A DNA stretch of 64,000 bases from Allobosea sp. GTDB lineage: Bacteria > Pseudomonadota > Alphaproteobacteria > Rhizobiales > Kaistiaceae. A program made the translations under genes and the position numbers. Positions 56,889 to 64,000 of the stretch are shown in pieces (the first letter of the stretch is position 1; every line of letters begins with the position of its first letter). Location: the NCBI GenBank assembly GCA_017307955.1, contig JAFKFV010000008.1, positions 186,001 through 250,000 on the forward strand, written 5' to 3'. A model generated the notes under the pieces. That model was given only the letters and a program-made list of their open reading frames with translations, had not been told where the DNA came from and did no database searches.

Positions 56889-57039
56889 CGGTCCCCTCGG
56901 CCCGGCATGGGCGACAGAGAATAGCTAAGCTCACGGCAAAGTCCCGCTCAATCGCAGGCGTTCGCGGAGCGCTGCGTTTCGGCACTTGCCGCGCCGGCCC
57001 CGACCCTGCAACCGTTGGCGTGGCGAGAAGGCGGCGAAG

Positions 57040-57071
57040 GCGGTCTCAAATCGCCGTGAGCGCGAGACCGC
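57040..57071 (+). repeat. inverted repeat upstream of glpK
   Basis: GCGGTCTC (57040-57047) and GAGACCGC (57064-57071) are perfect inverted arms with a 16-base loop, ending 33 bases before the glpK start. It may be an RNA hairpin or an operator. It does not resemble the GCGAAAA repeats near glpD. The rest of the 216-base gap shows no clear feature. Confidence 0.45.
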
Positions 57072-57104
57072 GCGGCACGGCCGCCGCAGCAAGGGAGGAA
57101 CGAC

Positions 57105-58592
57105 GTGAGCGGATTCATTCTGGCGATCGACCAGGGCACCACATCGACGCGGGCGATCGTCTTCGACGGTGGCGGGCGCATCGTCGGCGTCGGCCAGCAG
57201 GAGTTCCGCCAGCACTTCCCGCGCTCCGGCTGGGTCGAGCATGACGGCGAGGAAATCTGGGATTCGGTCGTTCACACGATCCGCTTCGCGCTCTCCAATG
57301 CGAAGCTCTCCGCCACCGACATCGCCGGCATCGGCATCACCAACCAGCGCGAGACGGTGGTGATCTGGGACCGCGCGACGGGCAAGCCCATCCACAAGGT
57401 CATCGTCTGGCAGGACCGCCGCACCGCCGATCTCTGCGCCCGCCTCAAGGGAGAGGGCGCCGAGCCGATGGTCACGGCGAAGACCGGGCTGCTGCTCGAT
57501 CCCTATTTCTCGGGAACAAAGATCGCCTGGCTGCTCGATCACGTGGAGGGTGCCCGCGCGAAGGCCGAGCGGGGCGAACTCGCCTTCGGCACCATCGACA
57601 GCTTCCTGCTCTGGCGGCTCACCGGCGGCGCCGTCCACGCCACCGACGCGACCAACGCCGCGCGGACGCTGCTCTTCGATATCGGGACCGGTGAATGGGA
57701 CGACGAGTTGCTGCGTCTCTTCCGCGTGCCGCGCGCCCTCTTGCCGCGCGTCGAGGACTGCGCCTTCGCCTTCGGGACCACGGACCCCGCCCTGTTCGGC
57801 GCCGCGATCCCGATTGCCGGCATCGCGGGCGACCAGCATGCCGCGACGCTCGGCCAGGCCTGCTTCGCGCCCGGCATGATGAAATCGACCTATGGCACCG
57901 GCTGCTTCGCGCTGCTCAACACCGGCGCGGAGCGGGTGCCGTCGTCGAACCGGCTGCTCAGCACCATCGCCTACCGTCTCGACGGGCGCACGACCTATGC
58001 GCTGGAAGGCTCGATCTTCGTCGCGGGCTCGGCGGTGCAGTGGCTGCGCGACGGGCTGCATCTCATCGACCGCGCGGAGGCGTCCGGCCCGATGGCCGCC
58101 GAGGCGGACCCGCATCAGGACGTCTATCTCGTACCGGCCTTCACCGGACTCGGTGCGCCCTGGTGGGATGCCCATGCCCGCGGCGCGCTGTTCGGGCTCA
58201 CCCGCGGCACCGGCCCGCGCGAGATCGTCAAGGCGGCGCTCGAGGCGGTCTGCTTCCAGACGCTGGACCTCCTCGATGCGATGAAGCGCGACTGGCAGGG
58301 CGCGGAGGACACGGTGCTGCGCGTCGATGGCGGCATGGTCGCCAGCGACTGGACCATGCAGCGCCTCGCCGACATTCTCGACGCGCCGGTCGACCGCCCG
58401 ATCGTTCTGGAGACGACCGCCCTCGGCGCCGCATGGCTCGCCGGGCGGCAGACCGGCGTCTGGCCGGGCGAAGAGGGCTTCGCGGCCTCGTGGCGCCGCG
58501 AGCATCGCTTCGAGGCGGGCATGGAGAAGGACGAGCGGGCGCGGCGCATCGCCGGCTGGCGGGATGCCGTCCGGCGCACCCTCACGGCCTGA
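57105..58592 (+). CDS. glpK: glycerol kinase
   Basis: GlpK phosphorylates glycerol to sn-glycerol 3-phosphate, the substrate of GlpD. The 495-residue product has [15 protein letters not shown] at the N-terminus, [13 protein letters not shown], the [15 protein letters not shown] motif near residue 242 and the FGGY family C-terminal segment. The start is a GTG at 57105 with GGGAGG 9 bases upstream. It stands alone, 38 kb from glpD and glpR. Confidence 0.97.
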   Translation: MSGFILAIDQGTTSTRAIVFDGGGRIVGVGQQEFRQHFPRSGWVEHDGEEIWDSVVHTIRFALSNAKLSATDIAGIGITNQRETVVIWDRATGKPIHKVIVWQDRRTADLCARLKGEGAEPMVTAKTGLLLDPYFSGTKIAWLLDHVEGARAKAERGELAFGTIDSFLLWRLTGGAVHATDATNAARTLLFDIGTGEWDDELLRLFRVPRALLPRVEDCAFAFGTTDPALFGAAIPIAGIAGDQHAATLGQACFAPGMMKSTYGTGCFALLNTGAERVPSSNRLLSTIAYRLDGRTTYALEGSIFVAGSAVQWLRDGLHLIDRAEASGPMAAEADPHQDVYLVPAFTGLGAPWWDAHARGALFGLTRGTGPREIVKAALEAVCFQTLDLLDAMKRDWQGAEDTVLRVDGGMVASDWTMQRLADILDAPVDRPIVLETTALGAAWLAGRQTGVWPGEEGFAASWRREHRFEAGMEKDERARRIAGWRDAVRRTLTA

Positions 58593-58662
58593 CCGATTCG
58601 GCATTCGTAAAGGTTCCCCGGCTAGGAATGGGTCCGTCGGTCCAGGTGGAGATGCGGACACC

Positions 58663-59013
58663 ATGCGGGAAGTCGAGTTCGAACGGGACGGCGCCGCCGT
58701 CCTCAAGGCGGCGAGGGGTGGGCCGGCCATCGCCGGCCGCGCCGCGGCGCTGTTCCGCCTGCGCGAGCGCGCGCGTCCGACCGCCATGGTGCCGTTGCCG
58801 CTCACCGATGCCGAGCGGCGCCACTATGCGAGCGCCGACTTTGCCTATGATGCGTCCGGCGTCGAGTGCTTCCGCGGCCTCAACCGCGCGGAATCGCTCG
58901 ATTATATCGAATTGCAGCGTATTGGCCTCGACAATGACGATACGGCCTTCCTGAGGCTGATCCAGCTCGGCGATCGTCACGCTTCCGCCATGCGGATCGC
59001 CGAGGGTCGCTGA
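58663..59013 (+). CDS. hypothetical protein of unknown function
   Basis: The 116-residue product is not recognised. It is Arg-rich and acidic in turn, with a central segment [22 protein letters not shown] and no membrane helix or signal. ATG 58663 follows GGTGGAG at a long spacing, so the start is uncertain. It lies between glpK and the secreted Gly-rich protein. Codon usage and third-position GC look like those of its neighbours, and it gives the only long open frame here. Confidence 0.65.
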   Translation: MREVEFERDGAAVLKAARGGPAIAGRAAALFRLRERARPTAMVPLPLTDAERRHYASADFAYDASGVECFRGLNRAESLDYIELQRIGLDNDDTAFLRLIQLGDRHASAMRIAEGR

Positions 59014-59110
59014 TCGCAGCGACACGGCATGTGGAGGCTGGCCGGACCGCCGCACAGGCGATAGCCTCCCCCCACTGCCGGCGAACGCCGCGTCACACGG
59101 GGGAAATCGA

Positions 59111-61507
59111 ATGTCGCCACTTCGCACTCTTCTGGCTCTCGCCCTTGCCGCGACCGCCCTTTCTCCGGTTGGTCTTGCGGCACCCGCCGCATGGGCGCAG
59201 GACGCTGCCCAGCCGGCGTCCGCCCAGCCCGCCACGCAGCCGGCGCCCTCTTGGCCGAAAAGCTATGATGTCGGCACCGACACCCTCCAGGTCTACCAGC
59301 CGCTGATCGAGAACTGGTCTGGCGACCAGGTGTCCGGCCGCGCGGCGATCGCGCTCGGGCCGAAGGACGGCACGCCGGTCTACGGCACCGCGCGCTTCTC
59401 GGCCCGGGTCGCCGTCGACAAGCCCTCGCGCCAGGCGCGGCTCGGGCCGATCAGCGTCGACCGCGTCGACGTGCCCTCCGACCCCTCGCAGGCGGGGCGC
59501 CTCAAGAGCGCCCTTCAGTCGCGCATTCCATCGGCCGGCATCACGGTCGCTCTCGACCAGCTGCAGACGAGCTATGCCGCGGCCAAGGAGCTCAGCGCCG
59601 AGCTCAACCAGCCGGTCGACAACACGCCGCCGGCGATCATCTTTACATCGACGCCGACGCTGCTCGTGCTGGTCTCCGGCGATCCGGTGCTGAAGCCCGT
59701 CGCCGGCGCGCCGGACTTCCAGCGCGTCATGAACAGCCGCGCGCTGATCCTCGTCGATCGCGACGGCGCCGCCTTCCTTGAAGCCACGGGCTACTGGTAT
59801 CGCGCCGACCGCCTCGGCGGCAGCTTCGCCGAGATCGGCAGCGTGCCGTCCTCGGTCGTCGATGCGGCGAAGGCAGCGGAGCGCGAGGATGCGCCCGATG
59901 CCATGCTGCCGGAGGATGGCAAGCGCCCGGCCAGCCCGCCGGCGATCATGATCGCCACGACGCCGACCGAGCTAATCCAGACCAAGGGCACGGCCGAGCT
60001 GCAGCCGGTCGCCGGCACCAGCCTGCTCACCATGACCAATGCCGATCATGCCGTCTTCATGGATCCGAACGGCAACCAGTATTACGTCCTGATCTCCGGA
60101 CGCTGGTTCAAGGCAGGCGATCTCAAGGGGCCCTGGGCCTTCGTGCCGCCGTCCAGCCTGCCCGCCGATTTCGCGAAGATCTCGCCGAACGATCCGAAGG
60201 CATCGGTGCTGGTCTCGGTGCCGGGAACGCCGCAGGCCAAGGAAGCCGCCATCGCCGCGACGATCCCGCAGACGGCGACCGTGAGCCGCTCGACGGCGCT
60301 CAATGTCGTCTATGACGGCGCGCCGCGCTTCGAGGCGATCAAGGGCACGCAGCTCTCCTATGCGGTCAACACCGCGACGCCGGTGATCGAACTCGATGCG
60401 GGCGCCTTCTATGCGGTCGCGAACGGCGTCTGGTTCACGGCGGCCTCGCCCTTCGGCCCGTGGCGCGTCGCCGACGTGGTGCCGGACGTCATCTACACGA
60501 TCCCTGTCTCCTCGCCGGTCCACTACGTCACCTATGTCCATGTCTATGCCGCGACGGCGGACGCGGTCACCGTCGGCTATACGCCGGGCTATTTCGGCGT
60601 CGCGCTCAGCGACGGGCTGGTCGTCTATGGCACCGGCTACAGCTGCACGGGCTATGTCGGCACGATCTGGTATGGCTGCCCGGTGACCTATGGCTATGGC
60701 GCCGATTTCGCCCTCGACACGGCGGCGGGCTTTGCCTTCGGCTTCGCGACCGGCTGGGCGATCGGCGCCGCCTCGCCCTGGTGGGGCCCCTACTGGGGCG
60801 TCGGCCCGTGGGGCGGGGCCTGGACCCATGTCAACGTCAACGCCACCAACATCTATGGCCGCTGGGGCGGCTGGGCGACGGCCGACCATGCCTGGGGCTA
60901 CAATCCCTGGACCGGCAACGCCTTCGCCGGCCGCTCGGCCTATGGCACGACCGGGTGGGGTACGGACTTCGCCAATCGCTCGGGCGCGGTCTACAATCCC
61001 TATACCGGCAACGGCGCGGCGGGCCGCCAGTCGGCAAGCTTCAATCCCTATACCGGCCGCGGCCATGCCAGCGAGACCGGCGTCAGCGTCGATGACGGCC
61101 ATGTCGATGTCGACAGCCGCGGCGTCGCCGGCAATGTGAAGACCGGCAACGGCGTCGCCTGGAACAACGGCAACATCTACACCGACCATGATGGCAATGT
61201 GCACCAGTACAGCGACGACGGCGGCTGGCAGCAGCACACGTCGAACGGCTGGAGCGCCGATACCGACCGCGACACGATCAGCGATCTCGACAACCAGCGG
61301 AGCTTCCAGGATTTCGGACAGCAGCGCGTCGACGACTTCGCCTCGCGCGGCGGCTTCGACGGCGGCGATCGCTTCGGAGGCAGCTTCGGCGGCGACTTCG
61401 GGGGCGACCGGTTCGGCGGCGGTGATTTCGGCGGTGGCCGGTTCGGTGGCGGCTTTGGCGGCGGCGACTTCGGAGGGGGGCGTTTCGGCGGTGGCTTCCG
61501 CCGCTGA
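59111..61507 (+). CDS. large secreted protein with Gly/Phe-rich tail (carbohydrate-binding V/XII-like)
   Basis: The 798-residue product has a signal peptide (hydrophobic stretch to about residue 27, ending AWAQ). The mature part is Ala- and Pro-rich at first, then a series of short beta-type repeats with motifs such as WFxAxxFGPW, and near residue 600 three repeats of the form NP(W/Y)TG. The last 55 or so residues are almost only Gly, Phe, Asp and Arg (FGGG repeats) ending in Arg-Arg. Similar proteins are annotated as carbohydrate-binding family V/XII. It probably sits in the periplasm or on the surface. The tail meets the cyclic-nucleotide-binding gene tail to tail with 2 bases between. Confidence 0.8.
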   Translation: MSPLRTLLALALAATALSPVGLAAPAAWAQDAAQPASAQPATQPAPSWPKSYDVGTDTLQVYQPLIENWSGDQVSGRAAIALGPKDGTPVYGTARFSARVAVDKPSRQARLGPISVDRVDVPSDPSQAGRLKSALQSRIPSAGITVALDQLQTSYAAAKELSAELNQPVDNTPPAIIFTSTPTLLVLVSGDPVLKPVAGAPDFQRVMNSRALILVDRDGAAFLEATGYWYRADRLGGSFAEIGSVPSSVVDAAKAAEREDAPDAMLPEDGKRPASPPAIMIATTPTELIQTKGTAELQPVAGTSLLTMTNADHAVFMDPNGNQYYVLISGRWFKAGDLKGPWAFVPPSSLPADFAKISPNDPKASVLVSVPGTPQAKEAAIAATIPQTATVSRSTALNVVYDGAPRFEAIKGTQLSYAVNTATPVIELDAGAFYAVANGVWFTAASPFGPWRVADVVPDVIYTIPVSSPVHYVTYVHVYAATADAVTVGYTPGYFGVALSDGLVVYGTGYSCTGYVGTIWYGCPVTYGYGADFALDTAAGFAFGFATGWAIGAASPWWGPYWGVGPWGGAWTHVNVNATNIYGRWGGWATADHAWGYNPWTGNAFAGRSAYGTTGWGTDFANRSGAVYNPYTGNGAAGRQSASFNPYTGRGHASETGVSVDDGHVDVDSRGVAGNVKTGNGVAWNNGNIYTDHDGNVHQYSDDGGWQQHTSNGWSADTDRDTISDLDNQRSFQDFGQQRVDDFASRGGFDGGDRFGGSFGGDFGGDRFGGGDFGGGRFGGGFGGGDFGGGRFGGGFRR

Positions 61508-61509
61508 GC

Positions 61510-61986
61510 TCAGTCTGCGCGCAGCGGATAGCTGATGGCGTCGAGCCGCGTCTTCACGCGGCTCACCTCGGAGACCGTGCTCGCCAGCTTGTCGACCAGG
61601 CGTGCATGCAGCCGGGCGGCGACCTCGGGATATTCATCGAGCATGCGGCGCATCAGTGTGCGGTCGATCTCGACCACCTCGCTGTCGACCGCCGCCGTGG
61701 CCGTGGCCGGGCGGCGGTTGGCGATGAACAGCGCCGTCTCGCCGAGCAGCGCGCCAGGGCCGAAGCGGCCGAGCGGCGCCTCGGCGTCGACATTGTCGCC
61801 GAGCACGATCTCACCCGACATGACCACGAAGCCCGAGGCGGCCGGGGCGTCCTTGCGGAACAGCACGCGGCCGGCCGGCAGATCGAGGCGGATCGAGGAG
61901 AAGGCGAGCAGCCGAAGATGATCGCTCGACAGGTCGGAGAACAGCGGCACCTTGATCAGGAGCGAAATGTCTTCCGCGAGCGTCAT
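61510..61986 (-). CDS. cyclic-nucleotide-binding domain protein
   Basis: The 158-residue product is a stand-alone cNMP-binding domain of the cAMP-dependent kinase regulatory/CRP type: LFSDLSSDHLRLLAFSSIRLDLPAG, then GRFGPGALLGETALFIANRRPATATA, the phosphate-binding cassette with Arg. There is no DNA-binding domain. It lies 16 bases after the CenR gene; the same pair occurs in Brucella (OtpR and a cAMP-dependent kinase regulatory-subunit homologue). Confidence 0.9.
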   Translation of the reverse strand: MTLAEDISLLIKVPLFSDLSSDHLRLLAFSSIRLDLPAGRVLFRKDAPAASGFVVMSGEIVLGDNVDAEAPLGRFGPGALLGETALFIANRRPATATAAVDSEVVEIDRTLMRRMLDEYPEVAARLHARLVDKLASTVSEVSRVKTRLDAISYPLRAD

Positions 61987-62002
61987 CGTTCCATCCGCTT
62001 TG

Positions 62003-62686
62003 TCACGGGACCAGCTTGTAGCCGCCGGCCTCGGTGATCAGCAGCTCGGCCACGGAGGGCTCGCGCTCGATCTTCTGTCTCAGGCGATAGATATGCGTCT
62101 CGAGCGTGTGCGTCGTGACGCCTGAATTGTAGCCCCATACCTCGTGCAGCAGCACGTCGCGCCCGACGACCTTCTCACCGGCGCGATAGAGGAATTTGAG
62201 GATCGAGGTTTCCTTCTCGGTCAGGCGGATCTTCTGCCCGCGCTCGTCGAGGAGCAGCTTGGCGCTGGGGCGGAAGGTGTAGCGGCCGATCGTGAAGGTC
62301 GCGTCCTCGCTCTGCTCGAACTGCCGCAGCTGCGCGCGAAGGCGCGCCAGCAGGACGGCGAAGCGGAAGGGTTTCGTCACATAGTCGTTGGCGCCCGATT
62401 CGAGCCCGAGAATGGTGTCGGATTCCGAATCATGGCCCGTGAGCATGATGATCGGCGCCTTGAAGCCGCCCTTGCGCAGCAGCTTCACCGCCTCGCGGCC
62501 GTCCATGTCGGGGAGGCCGACATCCATGATCATCAGGTCGACAGGTTCGGCGCGGGCGCGCGATATACCTTTTGCCGCGGTTGGCTCTTCGAGGAGCTCG
62601 AACTCCTCGTAGAGCGACAATTGTTCTACGAGGCTCTCGCGCAGCAAATCGTCGTCGTCAACAACGAGGATTCGTCGTACAGCCAT
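62003..62686 (-). CDS. cenR: OmpR-family response regulator CenR (OtpR)
   Basis: The 227-residue product has a receiver domain with phosphoacceptor Asp55 in LMIMDVGLPD, conserved Thr and Lys in MLTGHD and TKPFRFAVLLARL, and an OmpR-type winged helix ending YRLRQKIEREPSVAELLITEAGGYKLVP. The start sequence MAVRRILVVDDDDLLRESL and the following cNMP-binding gene match CenR/OtpR of alphaproteobacteria, an envelope regulator. The sensor kinase is not in the window. Confidence 0.88.
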   Translation of the reverse strand: MAVRRILVVDDDDLLRESLVEQLSLYEEFELLEEPTAAKGISRARAEPVDLMIMDVGLPDMDGREAVKLLRKGGFKAPIIMLTGHDSESDTILGLESGANDYVTKPFRFAVLLARLRAQLRQFEQSEDATFTIGRYTFRPSAKLLLDERGQKIRLTEKETSILKFLYRAGEKVVGRDVLLHEVWGYNSGVTTHTLETHIYRLRQKIEREPSVAELLITEAGGYKLVP

Positions 62687-62746
62687 CCAATGCAGCCTTT
62701 TCGCTTTGCGGGAACCCCAGCCCGCTCACGTCCTGATCTTGAAGGA

Positions 62747-63388
62747 ATGCGTCAAAACCGGATCGCGCGGATTGTGACCGCAACCGGCACCGCGCGCAAG
62801 CAAGCCCTCCCGCGCGCGCGGACGGGCGCCGCCGGGGGGCGCGGCGCCACGCTGACGCTGAATAGGCGTCCGGGCAGCGCTTCGCAAGGCGTCCTCATCA
62901 TGAGCGGACGGGCGCTCCCCTGCGCCATCGGCCGTTCCGGCATCAGGAGCTCGAAACGCGAGGGCGACGGAGCGACGCCGGTCGGGCGGCTGGCGCCCGT
63001 CGCCGTCCTCTGGCGGCCGGATCGCGGCCCGCCGCCGGCGACGCGGCTGCCCCTCCACCCGATCGGCCCGCGCGACGGCTGGTGCGACGCCGGCTTCGAC
63101 GCCAACTACAATCGGCCGGTTAGCCTTCCCTATGCCAGGAGCCACGAGGTCATGGCGCGCGCCGACGCGCTCTACGACATGGTGGTCGTGCTCGACTGGA
63201 ACTATCGCCGCCGGCTGCAGGGGCGCGGCAGCGCGATCTTCCTGCATCTCGCGCGGCCCGGCTTCCGGCCCACCGAGGGCTGCATCGCCGTCACGCGGCC
63301 AACGATGCGCCTGCTGCTCGCGCGGCTCGGCCGGCGCGACGCGATCCGCGTCGGCGGCTCGTCTCCCCGAAGGAAGGCCTCATCATGA
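62747..63388 (+). CDS. L,D-transpeptidase (YkuD) family protein
   Basis: The 213-residue product has the YkuD catalytic segment: the histidine in IFLHLARPGFRPTEGCIAV followed by the nucleophile cysteine in the same stretch near residue 190. YkuD enzymes form 3-3 peptidoglycan cross-links or attach lipoproteins. No clear signal peptide is seen from ATG 62747, so localisation is uncertain and the start may be elsewhere. It is divergent from cenR by 60 bases, which may place it under CenR. It overlaps the flavin reductase by ATGA. Confidence 0.85.
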   Translation: MRQNRIARIVTATGTARKQALPRARTGAAGGRGATLTLNRRPGSASQGVLIMSGRALPCAIGRSGIRSSKREGDGATPVGRLAPVAVLWRPDRGPPPATRLPLHPIGPRDGWCDAGFDANYNRPVSLPYARSHEVMARADALYDMVVVLDWNYRRRLQGRGSAIFLHLARPGFRPTEGCIAVTRPTMRLLLARLGRRDAIRVGGSSPRRKASS

Positions 63389-63900
63389 ACGACAACGAAT
63401 CCGCGCCCGGCATCGATGCGCGGACCTTCTGGCGCGTGCTCGGCCAGCGGGCGATGGGCATGACCATCGTCACTGCCCGCGACGAGGTCGGTCCGGCGGG
63501 CCTCGTTGCGCTGTCGGCCGCGCATGTCTCCGCCGATCCGGCGACGATGCTCGTTTCCATCGACCGCAAGACGGCGGCGCTCGCCACGGTCCTCGTAGCC
63601 CGGCATTTCGCGGTCAATTTCCTCCCGGCCAGCGATGCCGCGCTGGTCGACATCTTCGGCGGCAGGGCCGGCGTCACCGGCGCCGCGCGATTCGAAGGTC
63701 GTGACTGGGTGACGCTCGCGAGCGGCGCGCCGGTGCTCGCTACCGCGCTCGGCGCCTTCGACTGCGCCGTCGATCAGGTGATCGAGCAGGGCGAGGTCAC
63801 GATCGTGATCGGTCGCGTTCTCGCCGCGACCGCCGGCGACGGCGAGCCGCTGGTCTTCTACCGCGGCAAGAGTTTTCGCGGGGTCGGCGAGCCGATCTAG
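63385..63900 (+). CDS. flavin reductase-like FMN-binding protein
   Basis: The 171-residue product matches the flavin reductase-like domain: TFWRVLGQRAMGMTIVTA, then GLVALSAAHVSADPATMLVSIDRKTA and HFAVNFLPAS. Such enzymes reduce FMN or FAD with NAD(P)H, often for a partner monooxygenase; no partner is present here. Its start overlaps the transpeptidase gene. The stop codon is part of a CGATCTAG motif that recurs in the downstream repeat. Confidence 0.9.
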   Translation: MNDNESAPGIDARTFWRVLGQRAMGMTIVTARDEVGPAGLVALSAAHVSADPATMLVSIDRKTAALATVLVARHFAVNFLPASDAALVDIFGGRAGVTGAARFEGRDWVTLASGAPVLATALGAFDCAVDQVIEQGEVTIVIGRVLAATAGDGEPLVFYRGKSFRGVGEPI

Positions 63901-63994
63901 ATCATCCGGCTTCACCGGAACGATCTAGCTGTTCTTTTTGCGCATTTTCGTCACGCGAACCGGGGCCCACTTCGCACGAAAATGCCCTAGATCG
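63893..63994. repeat. palindromic intergenic repeat element
   Basis: After the flavin reductase gene, arms nest in inverted order: CGATCTAG (63921-63928) with CTAGATCG (63987-63994), GCATTTTCGT (63942-63951) with ACGAAAATGC (63976-63985), and GCGAA (63955-63959) with TTCGC (63971-63975). A TCCGG/CCGGA stem at 63905-63919 lies before it, and CGATCTAG also occurs at 63893-63900. It fits the short interspersed palindromic elements common between Hyphomicrobiales genes and could fold in RNA or act as a bidirectional terminator. Confidence 0.8.
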
Positions 63995-64000
63995 CCTCGC

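Noticed and set aside
61352..61507. GGCGGC-type DNA repeats as a minisatellite or CRISPR-like array
   Set aside because: The repeats keep the reading frame, are not spaced by unique sequences, and are explained by the Gly-rich protein tail.

Overview
The window is GC-rich, densely coded bacterial chromosome and looks like an alphaproteobacterium of the order Hyphomicrobiales (Rhizobiales). The signs are the order mnmE-mnmG-rsmG-parA-parB-holA-lptE-leuS, two parS-type sites beside it, the block dapF-mtaB-ftsY-yciB next to ccm genes, a CenR/OtpR-type regulator followed by a cyclic-nucleotide-binding protein, and a BacA/SbmA-type transporter. Genus cannot be fixed from the sequence. The parABS locus suggests the replication origin is near. 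I see no integrase, transposase, phage gene or CRISPR array.

Layout. 1-9590: tRNA modification, 16S methylation, chromosome partition, DNA polymerase III delta, LPS transport and leucyl-tRNA synthetase. 9759-13824: PLP homeostasis, a deoxyribosyltransferase-like protein, the thioredoxin/LON/Trm112 operon, a prolyl-tRNA editing protein and tRNA-Gly(GCC). 13900-17380: sorbosone-dehydrogenase-like protein with a DUF2231 membrane partner, a small-molecule kinase and GlpR. 17550-19124: GlpD. 19129-25681: four same-strand genes, DUF1810, DUF763, a YhaN-like SMC/AAA ATPase and a YhaO-like nuclease; the nuclease frame extends upstream of its first ATG to a probable ATC start. 25743-27448: an ABC-2 exporter. 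27562-33382: an amino-sugar-type ABC importer with SIS enzyme, BadF-type kinase and DeoR regulator. 33498-36100: two envelope glycosyltransferases. 36191-37433: an ArsR-SRPBCC-NTF2 operon. 37555-37878: a rhodanese. 37882-43651: GntR/FCD regulator, a second sugar ABC importer and a GH51 arabinofuranosidase. 43770-45279: ccmC-ccmD-ccmG, without ccmA and ccmB next to them. 45292-50500: an AEC transporter and the yciB-ftsY-mtaB-dapF block. 50766-53836: nicotinate phosphoribosyltransferase and an ABC-F protein with a candidate leader peptide. 53839-56888: a glycoamylase-like protein overlapping a BacA-like transporter whose nucleotide-binding domain has lost its catalytic motifs. 57105-64000: GlpK, an orphan protein, a secreted Gly-rich protein, CenR plus a cyclic-nucleotide-binding protein, an L,D-transpeptidase, a flavin reductase and a palindromic intergenic repeat.

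Functionally the window joins housekeeping genes to carbon uptake. Glycerol use (GlpR, GlpD, GlpK) is split over 40 kb. Both sugar importers lack their own ATPase and probably share one encoded elsewhere. The observations most worth checking are the degenerate-NBD transporter with its glycoside hydrolase, the yhaO-yhaN-DUF763-DUF1810 gene set with its ATC start, the Shine-Dalgarno-masking hairpin before the DUF2231 gene, the ABC-F leader peptide, and several well-formed candidate operators.
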